Positions 35,359 to 44,447 of a stretch of DNA of 64,000 nt are shown here, in pieces. This DNA is from Caldicellulosiruptor saccharolyticus DSM 8903 (GTDB lineage: Bacteria; Bacillota; Thermoanaerobacteria; Caldicellulosiruptorales; Caldicellulosiruptoraceae). A program made the translations under genes and the position numbers. Every line of letters starts with the position of its first letter. Within the stretch, counting starts at the first letter, position 1. The stretch lies in contig NC_009437.1 of NCBI RefSeq assembly GCF_000016545.1, positions 785,501 to 849,500 of the forward strand. The letters are read 5' to 3'. Under the pieces are notes generated by a model. It did not search any database. It saw only the letters and a program-made list of their open reading frames with translations, and was not told where the DNA came from.

Positions 35359-35916
35359 ATGAAAAAAATTCATTTGGTGATATTGGCGATATTGATTTTG
35401 GTGTTTGTGTTTATTACTATCACAAAGGGAAGTTTTTCAATTACGCTTTGGAGAGCAGGGTTCAGTTCTGCTAACATACAAACATTAGCGAGGAGTTTTG
35501 ATGATAATGGCAATGAAATTAAAATCATAAAAACAAATTCGAAAAAGAATGATATTGTGCTTGTTTATTTAGTTAAAAACAAATTTGGGTTTTGGAAGGT
35601 TGGATATTTTACACCATCTTCTTCTAATAAATTAGCAGTTATTGGATGGATGAGATGGAGTGCTGTGAGACGATTTAAGGCTGATGAGGATCCTCTTTTT
35701 GAAGCTGAATATCACAAAATTTATTATGGCAATAATGCCATAAAGCGTATAGAGTTTTTGCCAGGTCAAATTCCTGAAAACGTAGCCGTAAGTATTTGGC
35801 AAGCTGGTAAAGAATATTATATTCATCTTGTTTGTTTTGGAACAGGTGATGCCAGTCCATTAAATAGTATTAATATACATTCTCTATTACTTAAAAATAA
35901 ATGTCTGGCAAATTAA
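35359..35916 (+). CDS. Small membrane-anchored protein of unknown function
   Basis: The protein has 185 residues with an N-terminal hydrophobic anchor (about residues 4-24). The rest is a soluble extracytoplasmic domain with many aromatic residues (FGFWKVGYF, IGWMRWSAVRRF). GGGTGG precedes the ATG. It appears to form a two-gene unit with the exported protein upstream. No known domain is recognised. Confidence 0.65.
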   Translation: MKKIHLVILAILILVFVFITITKGSFSITLWRAGFSSANIQTLARSFDDNGNEIKIIKTNSKKNDIVLVYLVKNKFGFWKVGYFTPSSSNKLAVIGWMRWSAVRRFKADEDPLFEAEYHKIYYGNNAIKRIEFLPGQIPENVAVSIWQAGKEYYIHLVCFGTGDASPLNSINIHSLLLKNKCLAN

Positions 35917-36050
35917 AATAATTGGGAATGCATCCATATTTTATTTTCAGCTGCTATGACCAAAAGTATTTATGAATCTTTCTTCACAAAAGTGGTTAAA
36001 TAATATACAGGTGAAACTCTACAAATTAAAAAGCTATATATTTTGTTAAA

Positions 36051-36091
36051 GGGGCTATCCATTCATTTTTTTGGACAGCCCCCTATTTTAA
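36051..36091. terminator. Hairpin terminator between the small anchored protein and DUF362 genes
   Basis: GGGGCTATCC at 36051-36060 pairs with GGACAGCCCC at 36073-36082 with one G-U or A-C mismatch. It is followed by CTATTTTA on plus and CTTTAAC on minus; it sits between convergent genes. Confidence 0.6.
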
Positions 36092-36097
36092 TGTTAG

Positions 36098-37219
36098 TTA
36101 AACATGTACCAGCTCATACTCTAAACTTCCAAGGCCAATCTCCTGAGCATGTTTTAGTGCAACTCTCCAGTCTGTGTCAGGATGAATGCTTTTGAACCTG
36201 TCAATTTTGCCATCAACCTCAATGTGTTTTGCTTTTTCAAATGCAGATCCAGCTGGTGTGAATGCAGAGCTATTTACAAGGTCAACACATGCCTTATCCA
36301 GGGCAACAGGGTCAAATGACGCAGCTATGCCGATATCTGGTGCAATAGGAATATCATTATGTGACCAGCAGTCACAGTCAGGCGAAATGTTCATGACAAA
36401 GTTTATATGAAAATGAGGCTTATCTTTTAAAACTGCATAAGCATACTCAGCAATCTTCTCGCTTGCAATTGATGCAGCTTCATCCCATCTTACAGTTGCT
36501 GCTTCAAACTGGCACACTGCAACGCACTGACCACATCCAACACATTTTTCATAGTCAATGACCGCTTTTTTCTTCTCACTCAAAGTTATAGCAAACTGCG
36601 CACAGCTTTTGACGCACATTCCGCAGCCAACACATTTTGATGTCTTTATAACCGGCTTTGAGGATGAATGCATAAAAAGCTTTCCACCACGCGAGCCAGA
36701 ACCCATCCCGATATTTTTGATAGCACCACCAAACCCTGTCATCTCATGACCTTTAAAGTGGTTCATTGAGATTATAATATCAGCATCTGCAATGGCAGAG
36801 CCAATCTTTGCTTTTTGAGTATGTTTAAGGTTCACCTCAATCTCTCTGTACTCTGTTCCTTTGAGCCCATCTGCGATGATTACATGACAGCCAAGTACAA
36901 GCGGGTTAAACCCATTTTCATACGCAGCTTCTAAGTGGTCCAGAGCATTGCTTCTTCTTCCCGTGTAAAGTGTGTTCGCATCTGTTACAAAAGGCTTGCC
37001 ACCAAGGCTTTTAATGAGTTTTACAATCCTTGCGACATAGTTTGGTCTTATATACGCAAGGTTTCCTGGTTCTCCAAAGTGGACCTTGATAGCAACAAAC
37101 TTGTTTTTAAAATCGATTGTTTCAATCCCTGCCTTTTTCACAAGATTTTCAAGCTTGTCGAGCATATTATACCCTGGTTTGGTTTTAAAGTCTGTGAAAT
37201 AAACCTTTGATGCAGCCAT
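36098..37219 (-). CDS. DUF362 domain protein with two 4Fe-4S clusters
   Basis: The protein has 373 residues. An N-terminal DUF362 domain (VHFGEPGNLAYIRP, NHFKGHEMTGFGGAIKNIGMG) is followed by two ferredoxin motifs, CVGCGMCVKSC near 196-206 and CVGCGQCVAVC near 226-236, each with the following Cys context expected for 4Fe-4S binding. DUF362 proteins are iron-sulfur proteins of undefined reaction that are widespread in anaerobes. AAGGAGG lies about 12 bases before the ATG. It is monocistronic and divergent from the pab operon. Confidence 0.88.
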   Translation of the reverse strand: MAASKVYFTDFKTKPGYNMLDKLENLVKKAGIETIDFKNKFVAIKVHFGEPGNLAYIRPNYVARIVKLIKSLGGKPFVTDANTLYTGRRSNALDHLEAAYENGFNPLVLGCHVIIADGLKGTEYREIEVNLKHTQKAKIGSAIADADIIISMNHFKGHEMTGFGGAIKNIGMGSGSRGGKLFMHSSSKPVIKTSKCVGCGMCVKSCAQFAITLSEKKKAVIDYEKCVGCGQCVAVCQFEAATVRWDEAASIASEKIAEYAYAVLKDKPHFHINFVMNISPDCDCWSHNDIPIAPDIGIAASFDPVALDKACVDLVNSSAFTPAGSAFEKAKHIEVDGKIDRFKSIHPDTDWRVALKHAQEIGLGSLEYELVHV

Positions 37220-37373
37220 GTTCTGTTCTATCCTCCTTCAAAAACTTTCTGTGAGAAAAATTATAATCCTTTTTTTTGATTTGTGAATAGCTCATTTTTA
37301 CACAAAACTACAAATATTTTAAAACGTTTGATATCAAGCTTCTTGCATTAATAATACAATAGCTGAAATGAAG

Positions 37374-37419
37374 TTTACAAGAGTGCACTTTTTTGATATA
37401 AAGTATCATATATGATACT
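37374..37419 (+). promoter_or_regulatory. pab operon promoter with 16-bp palindromic operator, same as at hxlR
   Basis: TTTACA (37374-37379) and TATAAA (37397-37402) are 17 bases apart, followed by the perfect palindrome GTATCATATATGATAC (37403-37418). The 46-base block agrees with the hxlR promoter (14893-14848, minus) at 44 positions, including the spacer, so both are likely read by the same RNA polymerase and bound by the same repressor. Confidence 0.85.
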
Positions 37420-37436
37420 CTTAGAGTGGGGTAAAA

Positions 37437-38003
37437 ATGGTGTTGATTATTGACAACTTTGACTCGTTTACATATAATCTATACAATTATTTTCTAAGAT
37501 TAGGTGAAAAGACAATTGTAAAAAACAGAGATGAGATTGATATTGGATATATCTATAGCTTAAACCCTACATATATAGTTTTGTCTCCCGGACCGGGAAG
37601 ACCTGACGATGACAGAATTCTATTCGAAATAATAGATAACTTTAAAGAAAACAAAAAGATTCTTGGGGTGTGTTTGGGTCATCAGGCAATAGGGATGTAC
37701 TTTGGTGCAAGGCTTACAAAGGCAAAAAGACCTATGCATGGGATTGTAGATACAATAGATCACGATGGAAAAGGAATTTTTAAAGGATTGAAAAATCCTT
37801 TAAATGTCACAAGATATCATTCGCTTATATTGGAAAGAAGTAGCATAGACAATACAGATCTTGTAATCACTGCAAAGACGAAAGACAGTGAGGTTATGGG
37901 TATAAGGCATAAGTTTTACAAAATTGAAGGTGTTCAGTTTCATCCAGAGTCAATTGCAACTGAACAGGGTCTTTTGATGATAAAAAACTTTTTAAGAGGG
38001 TGA
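37437..38003 (+). CDS. pabA: Aminodeoxychorismate/anthranilate synthase glutamine amidotransferase subunit
   Basis: This 188-residue class I glutamine amidotransferase supplies ammonia to the chorismate-aminating partner. It shows LSPGPGRPDD, the catalytic Cys in LGVCLGHQAIG near residue 79 and the His-Glu pair in VQFHPESIATEQG. Because pabB and pabC follow directly, the product is assigned to p-aminobenzoate synthesis, though such subunits can also serve TrpE. GTGGGG lies about 6 bases before the ATG. Confidence 0.92.
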   Translation: MVLIIDNFDSFTYNLYNYFLRLGEKTIVKNRDEIDIGYIYSLNPTYIVLSPGPGRPDDDRILFEIIDNFKENKKILGVCLGHQAIGMYFGARLTKAKRPMHGIVDTIDHDGKGIFKGLKNPLNVTRYHSLILERSSIDNTDLVITAKTKDSEVMGIRHKFYKIEGVQFHPESIATEQGLLMIKNFLRG

Positions 38004-38010
38004 AAATTTC

Positions 38011-39339
38011 TTGAGCATACCGATAATAAGTAATGTTGCTGAGCCATTTTGTGTATTTTTTAATCTAAAAGAGGATTTTTCTATTCTTCTTGAGAGCAAT
38101 CTCTATAACAAAAGCTATGGAAGATATTCGTTTTTATTTTTAAGACCAAAAGAGGTTTTTATATGCCATGACCATGATGATAGCTTTGAATATTTAGAAA
38201 AGCTTTCAAAAGAAGTTTCAAAGAGAAGAAAAGATTCAGATTTTATTTTCAATGGTGGGTTTGCAGGGTATTTTTCATACAACTTTGGTGTTGACTTATA
38301 TAAAGTTGAAAGAAAAAGAGACTTTTCTTGTGTGTATAAAGCCTTTTTTGGATATTATGAGGATTTTATAGTCTTTGACCATCTTTGCAAAGAGATTTAT
38401 ATAAACCTTTCTTCGAAAAAAGACTTAGAAAAAGTAAAAGAGATTATCTGGGCACAAAAAGATTGTACACATTATAAGGATTTTGAAAAGCCGTTTGTCT
38501 TGTCTGTTTTGCCAAATTTTAAAAAAGAAGAATATAAAAAGTGTATAAAGAGGATTAAAGAATATATTTATGAAGGCGATGTGTATCAGGTTAACCTTTC
38601 ACAGCGTTTTGTGTTCAAAGGGAAGTTTGACCCTGATTATTTATACTTTTGTTTGCGAAACAGAAACTTTGGTGCATACCATGCATACATAAAACTGCCA
38701 AATGCAAGCATAATTTCAACATCTCCTGAGCTTTTTTTGAGAAAAAGAGGCTCTGAGATTATAACAAAGCCTATTAAAGGTACAATCAGGCGAGGTGAAA
38801 GTGCAGATGAAGACAAGCTTTTAAAAGAAAAACTTTTTAATGATACAAAATGCCGATCAGAGCTTTTGATGATTGTAGATCTTGAAAGAAACGATTTTGC
38901 AAAAGTCTGCAGACCCCGGTCAATTGAGGTGCCAAAACTTTTTGAGGTAGAAAGCTACTCAAGTGTATTTCACTTAGTTTCAACAATAAAAGGTGAAATA
39001 AACTCTGGGGTCACGCTTTCTGACATAATTAAAGCTACATTTCCGGGTGGGTCTATCACAGGTGCACCAAAATTAAATGCGATAAAGATAATTGAAGAGC
39101 TTGAAAAAGACCCAAGAGGAGTTTACACTGGTTCTATTGGTTATATAGCAAATAATTTCAATATGGATTTTAACATTGCAATAAGAACTCTGGTTTTAGA
39201 AGGCGAAAGTAGCTATTTTAATGTCGGTGGCGGAATTGTGTGGGATTCTGATGAGGAAGAGGAGTACAAAGAGACTTTGTACAAGGGAAAACCATTTTTT
39301 GAGATATTAGGCTGCAGAGAGTTTATAGAAAATATTTGA
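38011..39339 (+). CDS. pabB: Aminodeoxychorismate synthase component I
   Basis: This 442-residue chorismate-binding enzyme converts chorismate and ammonia to 4-amino-4-deoxychorismate. The active-site motif reads TKPIKGTIRRGES near residue 252. The Lys in PIKGT is the nucleophile typical of PabB, whereas TrpE has PIAGT. Further family blocks are DLERNDFAKVC, TFPGGSITGAPK and GSIGYI. It starts at TTG 38011 after GGGTGAA, 7 bases past the pabA stop, and is followed by pabC. Confidence 0.93.
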   Translation: MSIPIISNVAEPFCVFFNLKEDFSILLESNLYNKSYGRYSFLFLRPKEVFICHDHDDSFEYLEKLSKEVSKRRKDSDFIFNGGFAGYFSYNFGVDLYKVERKRDFSCVYKAFFGYYEDFIVFDHLCKEIYINLSSKKDLEKVKEIIWAQKDCTHYKDFEKPFVLSVLPNFKKEEYKKCIKRIKEYIYEGDVYQVNLSQRFVFKGKFDPDYLYFCLRNRNFGAYHAYIKLPNASIISTSPELFLRKRGSEIITKPIKGTIRRGESADEDKLLKEKLFNDTKCRSELLMIVDLERNDFAKVCRPRSIEVPKLFEVESYSSVFHLVSTIKGEINSGVTLSDIIKATFPGGSITGAPKLNAIKIIEELEKDPRGVYTGSIGYIANNFNMDFNIAIRTLVLEGESSYFNVGGGIVWDSDEEEEYKETLYKGKPFFEILGCREFIENI

Positions 39340-39357
39340 AATGGGGGAAGTTTAAAT

Positions 39358-40119
39358 TTGCTTTTTTCAGATAATTTTGATAGCTTCAAATTTGGACTTT
39401 TGCCCTTTGAAACAATATATTATCAAGAGGGCATCCCTCACTTTTTATATGATCATTTTATAAGACTTAAAAGAGCTTTTTGGATTTTAAATCTGCCTTG
39501 CAAAATTAGGTATGAAGACTTTGAAAAAAAGGTGCTTGATTTTATCCTGTCATCTTCCAAAAGATTTGGTGCGATTAGAGTAACATATTACAAAAATACC
39601 CTGATGATTGAAGAAAAAGGGATAAGATATACAAATGAATTGTTTACCCAGGGCTTAAGTTTGATAGTTGCAAGGTCAAGAAAAGATTCAAAGAATATTT
39701 TGAACTATATCAAAACATATAACATGGGTATAAATTTTATAGAAGAAATTTGGGCAAAAAAGAAGGGATTTGACAGCTGCTTATTTTTAAACCACCAAGG
39801 TTTTATCTGCGAAGCTGCGTTTGCAAATATATTCTTCAGAAAAGGTTTTACCCTATATACCCCTCACTTGTCATGCGGGCTTTTGCCCGGAATTATGAGA
39901 AAAAAGGTGTGTTTATTAGCAGAGAAGGTAAGTTATGAAGTAAAAAAAGAGTTTTTGAGTTTAGAAGCCATTTCAAAAATGGATGAGTGTTTTATAACAA
40001 GTAGTGTTGCAGGAGTTTTTCCTGTAAAAAGGATTGATAAGTTTGAATTTGCAAGCAGAGAATTTGCTGATACCATTTCAGAATATGAATATTTTAAAAG
40101 ACCTTGGCATGTAAAATAA
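39358..40119 (+). CDS. pabC: Aminodeoxychorismate lyase (class IV aminotransferase fold)
   Basis: This 253-residue PLP enzyme of fold type IV releases pyruvate from aminodeoxychorismate to give p-aminobenzoate. The likely PLP Lys is in ILNYIKTYNMG, and the conserved Glu lies in GFICEAAFANIFF. It starts at TTG 39358 with GGGGGAAG upstream. Branched-chain or D-amino acid aminotransferase would be the alternative, but the third position in a pabABC operon favours the lyase. Confidence 0.88.
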   Translation: MLFSDNFDSFKFGLLPFETIYYQEGIPHFLYDHFIRLKRAFWILNLPCKIRYEDFEKKVLDFILSSSKRFGAIRVTYYKNTLMIEEKGIRYTNELFTQGLSLIVARSRKDSKNILNYIKTYNMGINFIEEIWAKKKGFDSCLFLNHQGFICEAAFANIFFRKGFTLYTPHLSCGLLPGIMRKKVCLLAEKVSYEVKKEFLSLEAISKMDECFITSSVAGVFPVKRIDKFEFASREFADTISEYEYFKRPWHVK

Positions 40120-40159
40120 AAAAAGCCACCCTTTAAGTCTATAACCTATGCGGGTAGCT
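40114..40159 (-). terminator. Terminator for the 4Fe-4S/FMN-binding gene
   Basis: AGCCACCC and GGGTAGCT form a stem with one mismatch. On the minus strand it is followed by CTTTTTTTATTTT. It lies between this gene and the convergent pabC. Confidence 0.55.
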
Positions 40160-40189
40160 ATTAGTTTATAACACAAAAAACATTTATAT

Positions 40190-41266
40190 CTAATTTTGCA
40201 AACTCGATTCATTTTCAATCTTTGCCTTATTTAAAGCATCTTCAACTGCCATGATTATTCCATAAGATGTTCTTGTTGCACCAGAGACTATGTCAACATT
40301 TGTAGACTGATTTTGAATAATCTCCTGAGGAATAATTTCAAATGGCAGCTGGGCAAAGCTTTGTGTTTCATTATGAGATACAATTTTAATTTTTGTTATC
40401 TTGTCATCTTTAATTGTGACCTCAACAACAAGCCCAGGTCTGTAGCCAAACCCCTCGCCTGTGTAGGTACCATCTTTATATATTTTAGATATACCTTTGG
40501 GAGTTTCTGAAGTATTATTCGAAACCTTAAAATTTTGAGTGCTTGTTTCAGTTGCATTTGATAAATTTGCTTGCACGTTTTCCTGCTGTGATTCATCTGA
40601 GCTGTTAGAAGATGACACAGGATAAGTGGAATTTTGTACAGAGCCTTGACTTTTCTCAAGACTTGTTTTTTGACTATTTTCTGCAGCTTGTTCAAAAGTT
40701 TTAGACTGTACATTGGCACTTTTTTGATTAGTTTCAGTACTGTTATAGCTTTCAGCAGCACTTTGGTTTTGCTGATATTTTGATGTCATGGCATTTTCTT
40801 GAGCTTGGTCAGATATTTGATTTTGAGAAGTATTTGCTTCTTGGCTGTTGTTTTGGGCAATTTCTGCTTGATAATCTTGTTGAGTTTCAACTTGTTTATT
40901 ATCTGAAGAATTAATATTTTCATTTTCTTCATCAGTTTGATAATCTTCATCTGCAAAAGAGGGTATTGCATTGTATTTTGCTGTATCAATCTTTTTTGCA
41001 CTGGGCAAAAAGCTCAGAGCAGAAAATACTGCAAAAAGCCCTGCAACTGTTAAGCTGCTCGTATATCTTGGGTTGACAGGCTGATTTGCAAAGTTCAACT
41101 GCATATTGTAACGCGGGCAGATTTCAACACACTTTATACAAGATATACACTCACCTTTGTACTTCTCTGCATTTTCAGTTTCAATTCCCATTGGGCAAGA
41201 AACTTCACATATTCTACATTGACCACAATTTTTCTCTTTCTTTCTAACAAATGCTAATCTTGTCAT
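40190..41266 (-). CDS. 4Fe-4S and FMN-binding membrane protein, C-terminal part of a frameshifted gene
   Basis: The 358-residue frame begins inside a NosR/NapH-like protein. Two ferredoxin motifs (CGQCRICEVSCPMG and CISCIKCVEICP) are followed by one membrane segment (SLTVAGLFAVFSALSFL). Then comes a very long Gln/Ser/Asn linker, and a C-terminal FMN-binding domain with DIVSGATRTSYG, where the Thr is the site of covalent flavin attachment by ApbE. The same frame extends upstream without a start as SPFVLKPYCRYFCPLGAVFNIIS, which completes the N-terminal piece at 41320-41820. GGTGCAGTTTTTAAT before ATG 41266 is a poor ribosome site, so independent translation is doubtful. Confidence 0.75.
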   Translation of the reverse strand: MTRLAFVRKKEKNCGQCRICEVSCPMGIETENAEKYKGECISCIKCVEICPRYNMQLNFANQPVNPRYTSSLTVAGLFAVFSALSFLPSAKKIDTAKYNAIPSFADEDYQTDEENENINSSDNKQVETQQDYQAEIAQNNSQEANTSQNQISDQAQENAMTSKYQQNQSAAESYNSTETNQKSANVQSKTFEQAAENSQKTSLEKSQGSVQNSTYPVSSSNSSDESQQENVQANLSNATETSTQNFKVSNNTSETPKGISKIYKDGTYTGEGFGYRPGLVVEVTIKDDKITKIKIVSHNETQSFAQLPFEIIPQEIIQNQSTNVDIVSGATRTSYGIIMAVEDALNKAKIENESSLQN

Positions 41267-41319
41267 TGATATGATATTAAAAACTGCACCAAGTGGACAA
41301 AAATATCTGCAGTATGGTT

Positions 41320-41820
41320 TTAAAACAAATGGTGAAAAAAGAGTATCAATAACAAAAAGACAAAGTTTGCTAAATAGAGAGAAATATTAAAGTTCAAAGA
41401 AACGAGATTGTCAAAAGCATCCCATGGGTCTGGAAGTTGTTTGTCTCCAAAAGTCCAGATAAAAATGATAAGATAAATAAGTACAATGTATTTTAAGCCT
41501 TTTAAAGCTTTGTCAACTTTTCTTGGCATCTCAAATTTAATTTTAAAGAGCTTTCTAAAAAGAAGGTTTGTCCATTCAGTAATTGTTCCAAAAGCGCATA
41601 TCCAGCCACAGAAAAATCTGCCAAAGAAAATGGTTACAATTACTGTTACAATTAAAAAAATGAAATTTGAATTCCAGTTAAAAGTTTCTTTACCTATAAT
41701 AGCTAAATACAGACTTTTTATCTGAGACAGCAATATTGCAAAAGACATAGGAAAAAATAGCAAAGAAAAAAGCTGAACAAAAAATCTTATAACTTGCGTT
41801 GGTAAAATTTTTCTTTTCAC
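41320..41820 (-). CDS. NapH/NosR-like membrane electron-transfer protein, N-terminal part of a frameshifted gene
   Basis: The 166-residue frame has four hydrophobic segments and the Cys pair FFGRFFCGWICAFGTI typical of NapH/NosR/RnfB-type membrane proteins. It goes off frame at six A on the plus strand (41335-41340), ending LLLILFFHHLF. Adding one base gives SPFVLKPYCRYFCPLGAV and joins it to 40190-41266, a protein of about 540 residues. It probably passes electrons across the membrane to the flavin domain. A real mutation and a sequence error are both possible. Confidence 0.7.
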   Translation of the reverse strand: MKRKILPTQVIRFFVQLFSLLFFPMSFAILLSQIKSLYLAIIGKETFNWNSNFIFLIVTVIVTIFFGRFFCGWICAFGTITEWTNLLFRKLFKIKFEMPRKVDKALKGLKYIVLIYLIIFIWTFGDKQLPDPWDAFDNLVSLNFNISLYLANFVFLLLILFFHHLF

Positions 41821-42659
41821 AGTATTATCACCTCATTTATAGATATTACTCTGTATGAATTATCTGTACAGGTAAATCTTTCTTTTAGCTTGGGAGTTAG
41901 ATAAATTTCTCTGGAGTTTGTAATTACAATCGCGTCAATAGTTTTAAAATCCTGGATAAAATTTATTGCTTTTTTAAGACCCATTGCATAAAATGCAGTG
42001 GATATTGCGTCAGCAAATGTTGAGTTGTTATCAATAACTGTAACGCTTGCAATATAATCTTCAACTGGATAGCCTGTTTTTGGATTTATTATGTGCGAAA
42101 GCTTCTTGCCATGAATGTTATAATACCTTTCATAACTTGCTGATGTAACTATAGAAGTATTAAAAGTTTCAATAATTCCCACAATTTTACCCCTATTTTT
42201 TGTGGGATGCTGTATGCCAACTTTCCATGACAATTCTTCTTTTTTACCAAGTGCAAGAATATGGCCGCCTAAGTCAACAATTGCAGAGTTTATGCTATGT
42301 TTCTTGAATATTTCCTTAATTTTGTCAGCAACAAATCCCTTTGCAATAGCACCTAAATCAAGCTTTGCACTGTTTTTTAATTTTATCTTATAATTTGGCA
42401 AAAAACTTATATTTTCAAATCCTACAGAAAAAAGGACTTCTTCAATTTGGTTTTTTGAAGGCATTTGATTTTTATTTTGGCAATTTTTCCAATAATCTAC
42501 AAGGTTTTTTACTGTAATGTCAAAATACCCATCTGTTATTTTGCTGTATTCAACTGCCTTTTCAACCAACTGATAAACTTCTGGGCTCAATTTTATTGAA
42601 AAATAGTTTCCAAATCTATTTAGTTTTGATATTTCGCTCTTTGGTTTGAATACTGACAA
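41817..42659 (-). CDS. apbE: FAD:protein FMN transferase (ApbE), 5' end damaged
   Basis: ApbE attaches FMN to a Thr of FMN-binding domains such as the one in the neighbouring gene. From TTG 42659 the frame gives 280 residues with SVFKPKSEISKLNR, KLDLGAIAKGFVADKI and HIINPKTGYPV, all ApbE hallmarks. Upstream, the same frame continues in good ApbE sequence (FQGRTSNHKILFALGTDINF and on to QTEAKL) to beyond 42785 but contains no start codon. An ATG at 42809 after AAGGAG is in another frame. A one-base shift near 42785-42810 would explain this, so the gene may be inactive. Confidence 0.8.
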   Translation of the reverse strand: MSVFKPKSEISKLNRFGNYFSIKLSPEVYQLVEKAVEYSKITDGYFDITVKNLVDYWKNCQNKNQMPSKNQIEEVLFSVGFENISFLPNYKIKLKNSAKLDLGAIAKGFVADKIKEIFKKHSINSAIVDLGGHILALGKKEELSWKVGIQHPTKNRGKIVGIIETFNTSIVTSASYERYYNIHGKKLSHIINPKTGYPVEDYIASVTVIDNNSTFADAISTAFYAMGLKKAINFIQDFKTIDAIVITNSREIYLTPKLKERFTCTDNSYRVISINEVIIL

Positions 42660-42929
42660 TTTAGCTTCTGTTTGATAAATGAATTCGACTGCTTCATTTA
42701 ATGCATTTTCAAAATTGTCTCCATAAAATATGAAATTTATATCTGTACCAAGTGCAAAAAGGATTTTATGGTTGGATGTTCGGCCTTGAAAGACACTGCT
42801 TGAGACATCTTCTTGTTTTTCTACTCCTTTTTTGATTGTTTTTGTGATATCAATTATAAGACAAAAAGAGAGAGGGTGTGTGAATAAATTGTGAAAAGTT
42901 TGTGAATAGAGATTAAGAAAATGTAAAAA

Positions 42930-43535
42930 TCAATTTTCAAGAATTTTTCGAACTGTAGCCAAAAGAAGAGGCTTTACCTTTTCGATTGGAGCAGGCTCTT
43001 CCTTTACAATACTTGAGTATGTGATTGAGCTAACAAGCTCAAGAATCATAAAAACAACTATTTCAAGCTCATCTTCTGAATAGTTTGTTTTTATGTTTTT
43101 TAATAGCATCTCTTTAGCCAGCTTTATTTCAGAAAATTCCTCATTGTCGGTAATTTTTTTAAAAAATACCCACGAAAAATCTTTTTTCAAAAATCTAAAT
43201 AGAAATCTGTTCTTACTTAAGTAATCAATTATGTACTCTAAAAAGAACAAAAATTTGTCAACAGGAGATGGAAAGTCTTTATCCTCAACTTCTGCCAACG
43301 CTTTCTTTACAATTTCAGCACTTTTTCTCAAAATGAGTTTTTCAAGAATATCTTCCTTATCTTTGAAGTAAAGATAAAAAGTGCCTTTTGCCACTCCTGC
43401 CTTTTTGACGATTTCGTCTATTGCTGTATTTGTAATTCCTTTTTCAATAAACAAATTATACGCTGCTTCTAAAAGCCTATTTTCTTTTATCAATTTTTTT
43501 TGTTCTCTTTTTCTCACTTCTTTTTTGAGAAACAT
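42930..43535 (-). CDS. TetR-family transcriptional regulator
   Basis: The protein has 201 residues. The N-terminal helix-turn-helix is clear (LLEAAYNLFIEKGITNTAIDEIVKKAGVAKGTFYLYFKDKEDIL, residues 21-64) and the C-terminal ligand-binding part is all helical. GGGATAA precedes the ATG. It lies upstream of the apbE/FMN-binding genes on the same strand and may control them; the ligand is unknown. Confidence 0.9.
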   Translation of the reverse strand: MFLKKEVRKREQKKLIKENRLLEAAYNLFIEKGITNTAIDEIVKKAGVAKGTFYLYFKDKEDILEKLILRKSAEIVKKALAEVEDKDFPSPVDKFLFFLEYIIDYLSKNRFLFRFLKKDFSWVFFKKITDNEEFSEIKLAKEMLLKNIKTNYSEDELEIVVFMILELVSSITYSSIVKEEPAPIEKVKPLLLATVRKILEN

Positions 43536-44062
43536 TGATTATCCCTTTCTTTGAAGATTTTTAACACTTGCCTAATCAAATTATAACCTAATTCTTTGAA
43601 TATGTAAAATCTCAACTTCTACAGGATAGTGTCAAAAGTGTATAGGGAATTTTTAGGAGGTGCATTTGTGTAGCATGTGAAAATCAAAGCTCCACAAAAT
43701 TTTTTCACTGCATTGTTTATATTGATATTTGCAAATTAGAAATTAAAAAGAATTCTTGACTAAGTTTATCTCTAAGGTTTGATAGCAGTGCTGACTTTTC
43801 TAAAAGCAGCTTAAAAAATTTGGTTCTAAGTTGCAATATTAAATACAACACTTTTTTAAAATGAACTGGAAATTGTAATTTGATTAAGACGGCGAACTGA
43901 GTGTGATATTAGTTGACAATATATTTCAGCTTCCCTGCAGAAAAGCTGGAAGCTGCCATTTTGTGTTATATATTCTTGTATAATATTTTCTTAGTGAAAT
44001 AAAACATAGTATAAAAGAAAAAATCAATAAAGATTTAAATTATTAGGAAAGAAAGTTATTTG
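43536..44062. other. Intergenic region without intact genes
   Basis: No coding frame is supported. A perfect 8-bp stem, CAGCTTCC with GGAAGCTG (43927-43955), may be a weak terminator or the remains of one. The sequence looks like decayed DNA leading into the pseudogene that follows. Confidence 0.4.
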
Positions 44063-44412
44063 ATGAGATATCGAAGGTAGGTATTAATTGCTGTTTTGCT
44101 TTGTACTATTATCTAAGTTTATTCTTCGAAATTTTCAGCAACTCTAAGTAGCACAAAAGCATATGACTAAAATTTAAAAACAAACGAGACTAATGAAAAG
44201 CAAACTCTAAAGGCTATAGTCTGTCTCCCCGTTTCAGATAATGGAATTGGTTATATTTGATGCAATAAGAAAAGAAACACCAGAAGGGCCTGATACATTT
44301 GATGTTTATGGAGATTTTGTAGATATTATTTGATAATATACATCAAAGAGAATCCTTAAATACAATAAAGATAATAGTAAAAAAGAATGGGATAATATCT
44401 TTGCCGTCTGAC
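44063..44412 (+). pseudogene. Decayed gene for a small secreted protein
   Basis: From ATG 44063, one frame reads MRYRR, stop, VLIAVLLCTII, stop, VYSSKFSATLSSTKAYD, stop, then NLKTNETNEKQTLKAIVCLP and VSDNGIGYI. The sense then shifts to VIFDAIRKETPEGPDTFDVYG. A further shift gives YNKDNSKKEWDNIFAV. The order signal peptide, Thr/Ser linker, folded part suggests an exported or lipoprotein gene with several stops and shifts. The reconstruction is by eye and tentative. Confidence 0.35.
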
Positions 44413-44447
44413 TTTTAAGTTTACAACATAGGAATTGATGACAGCGG

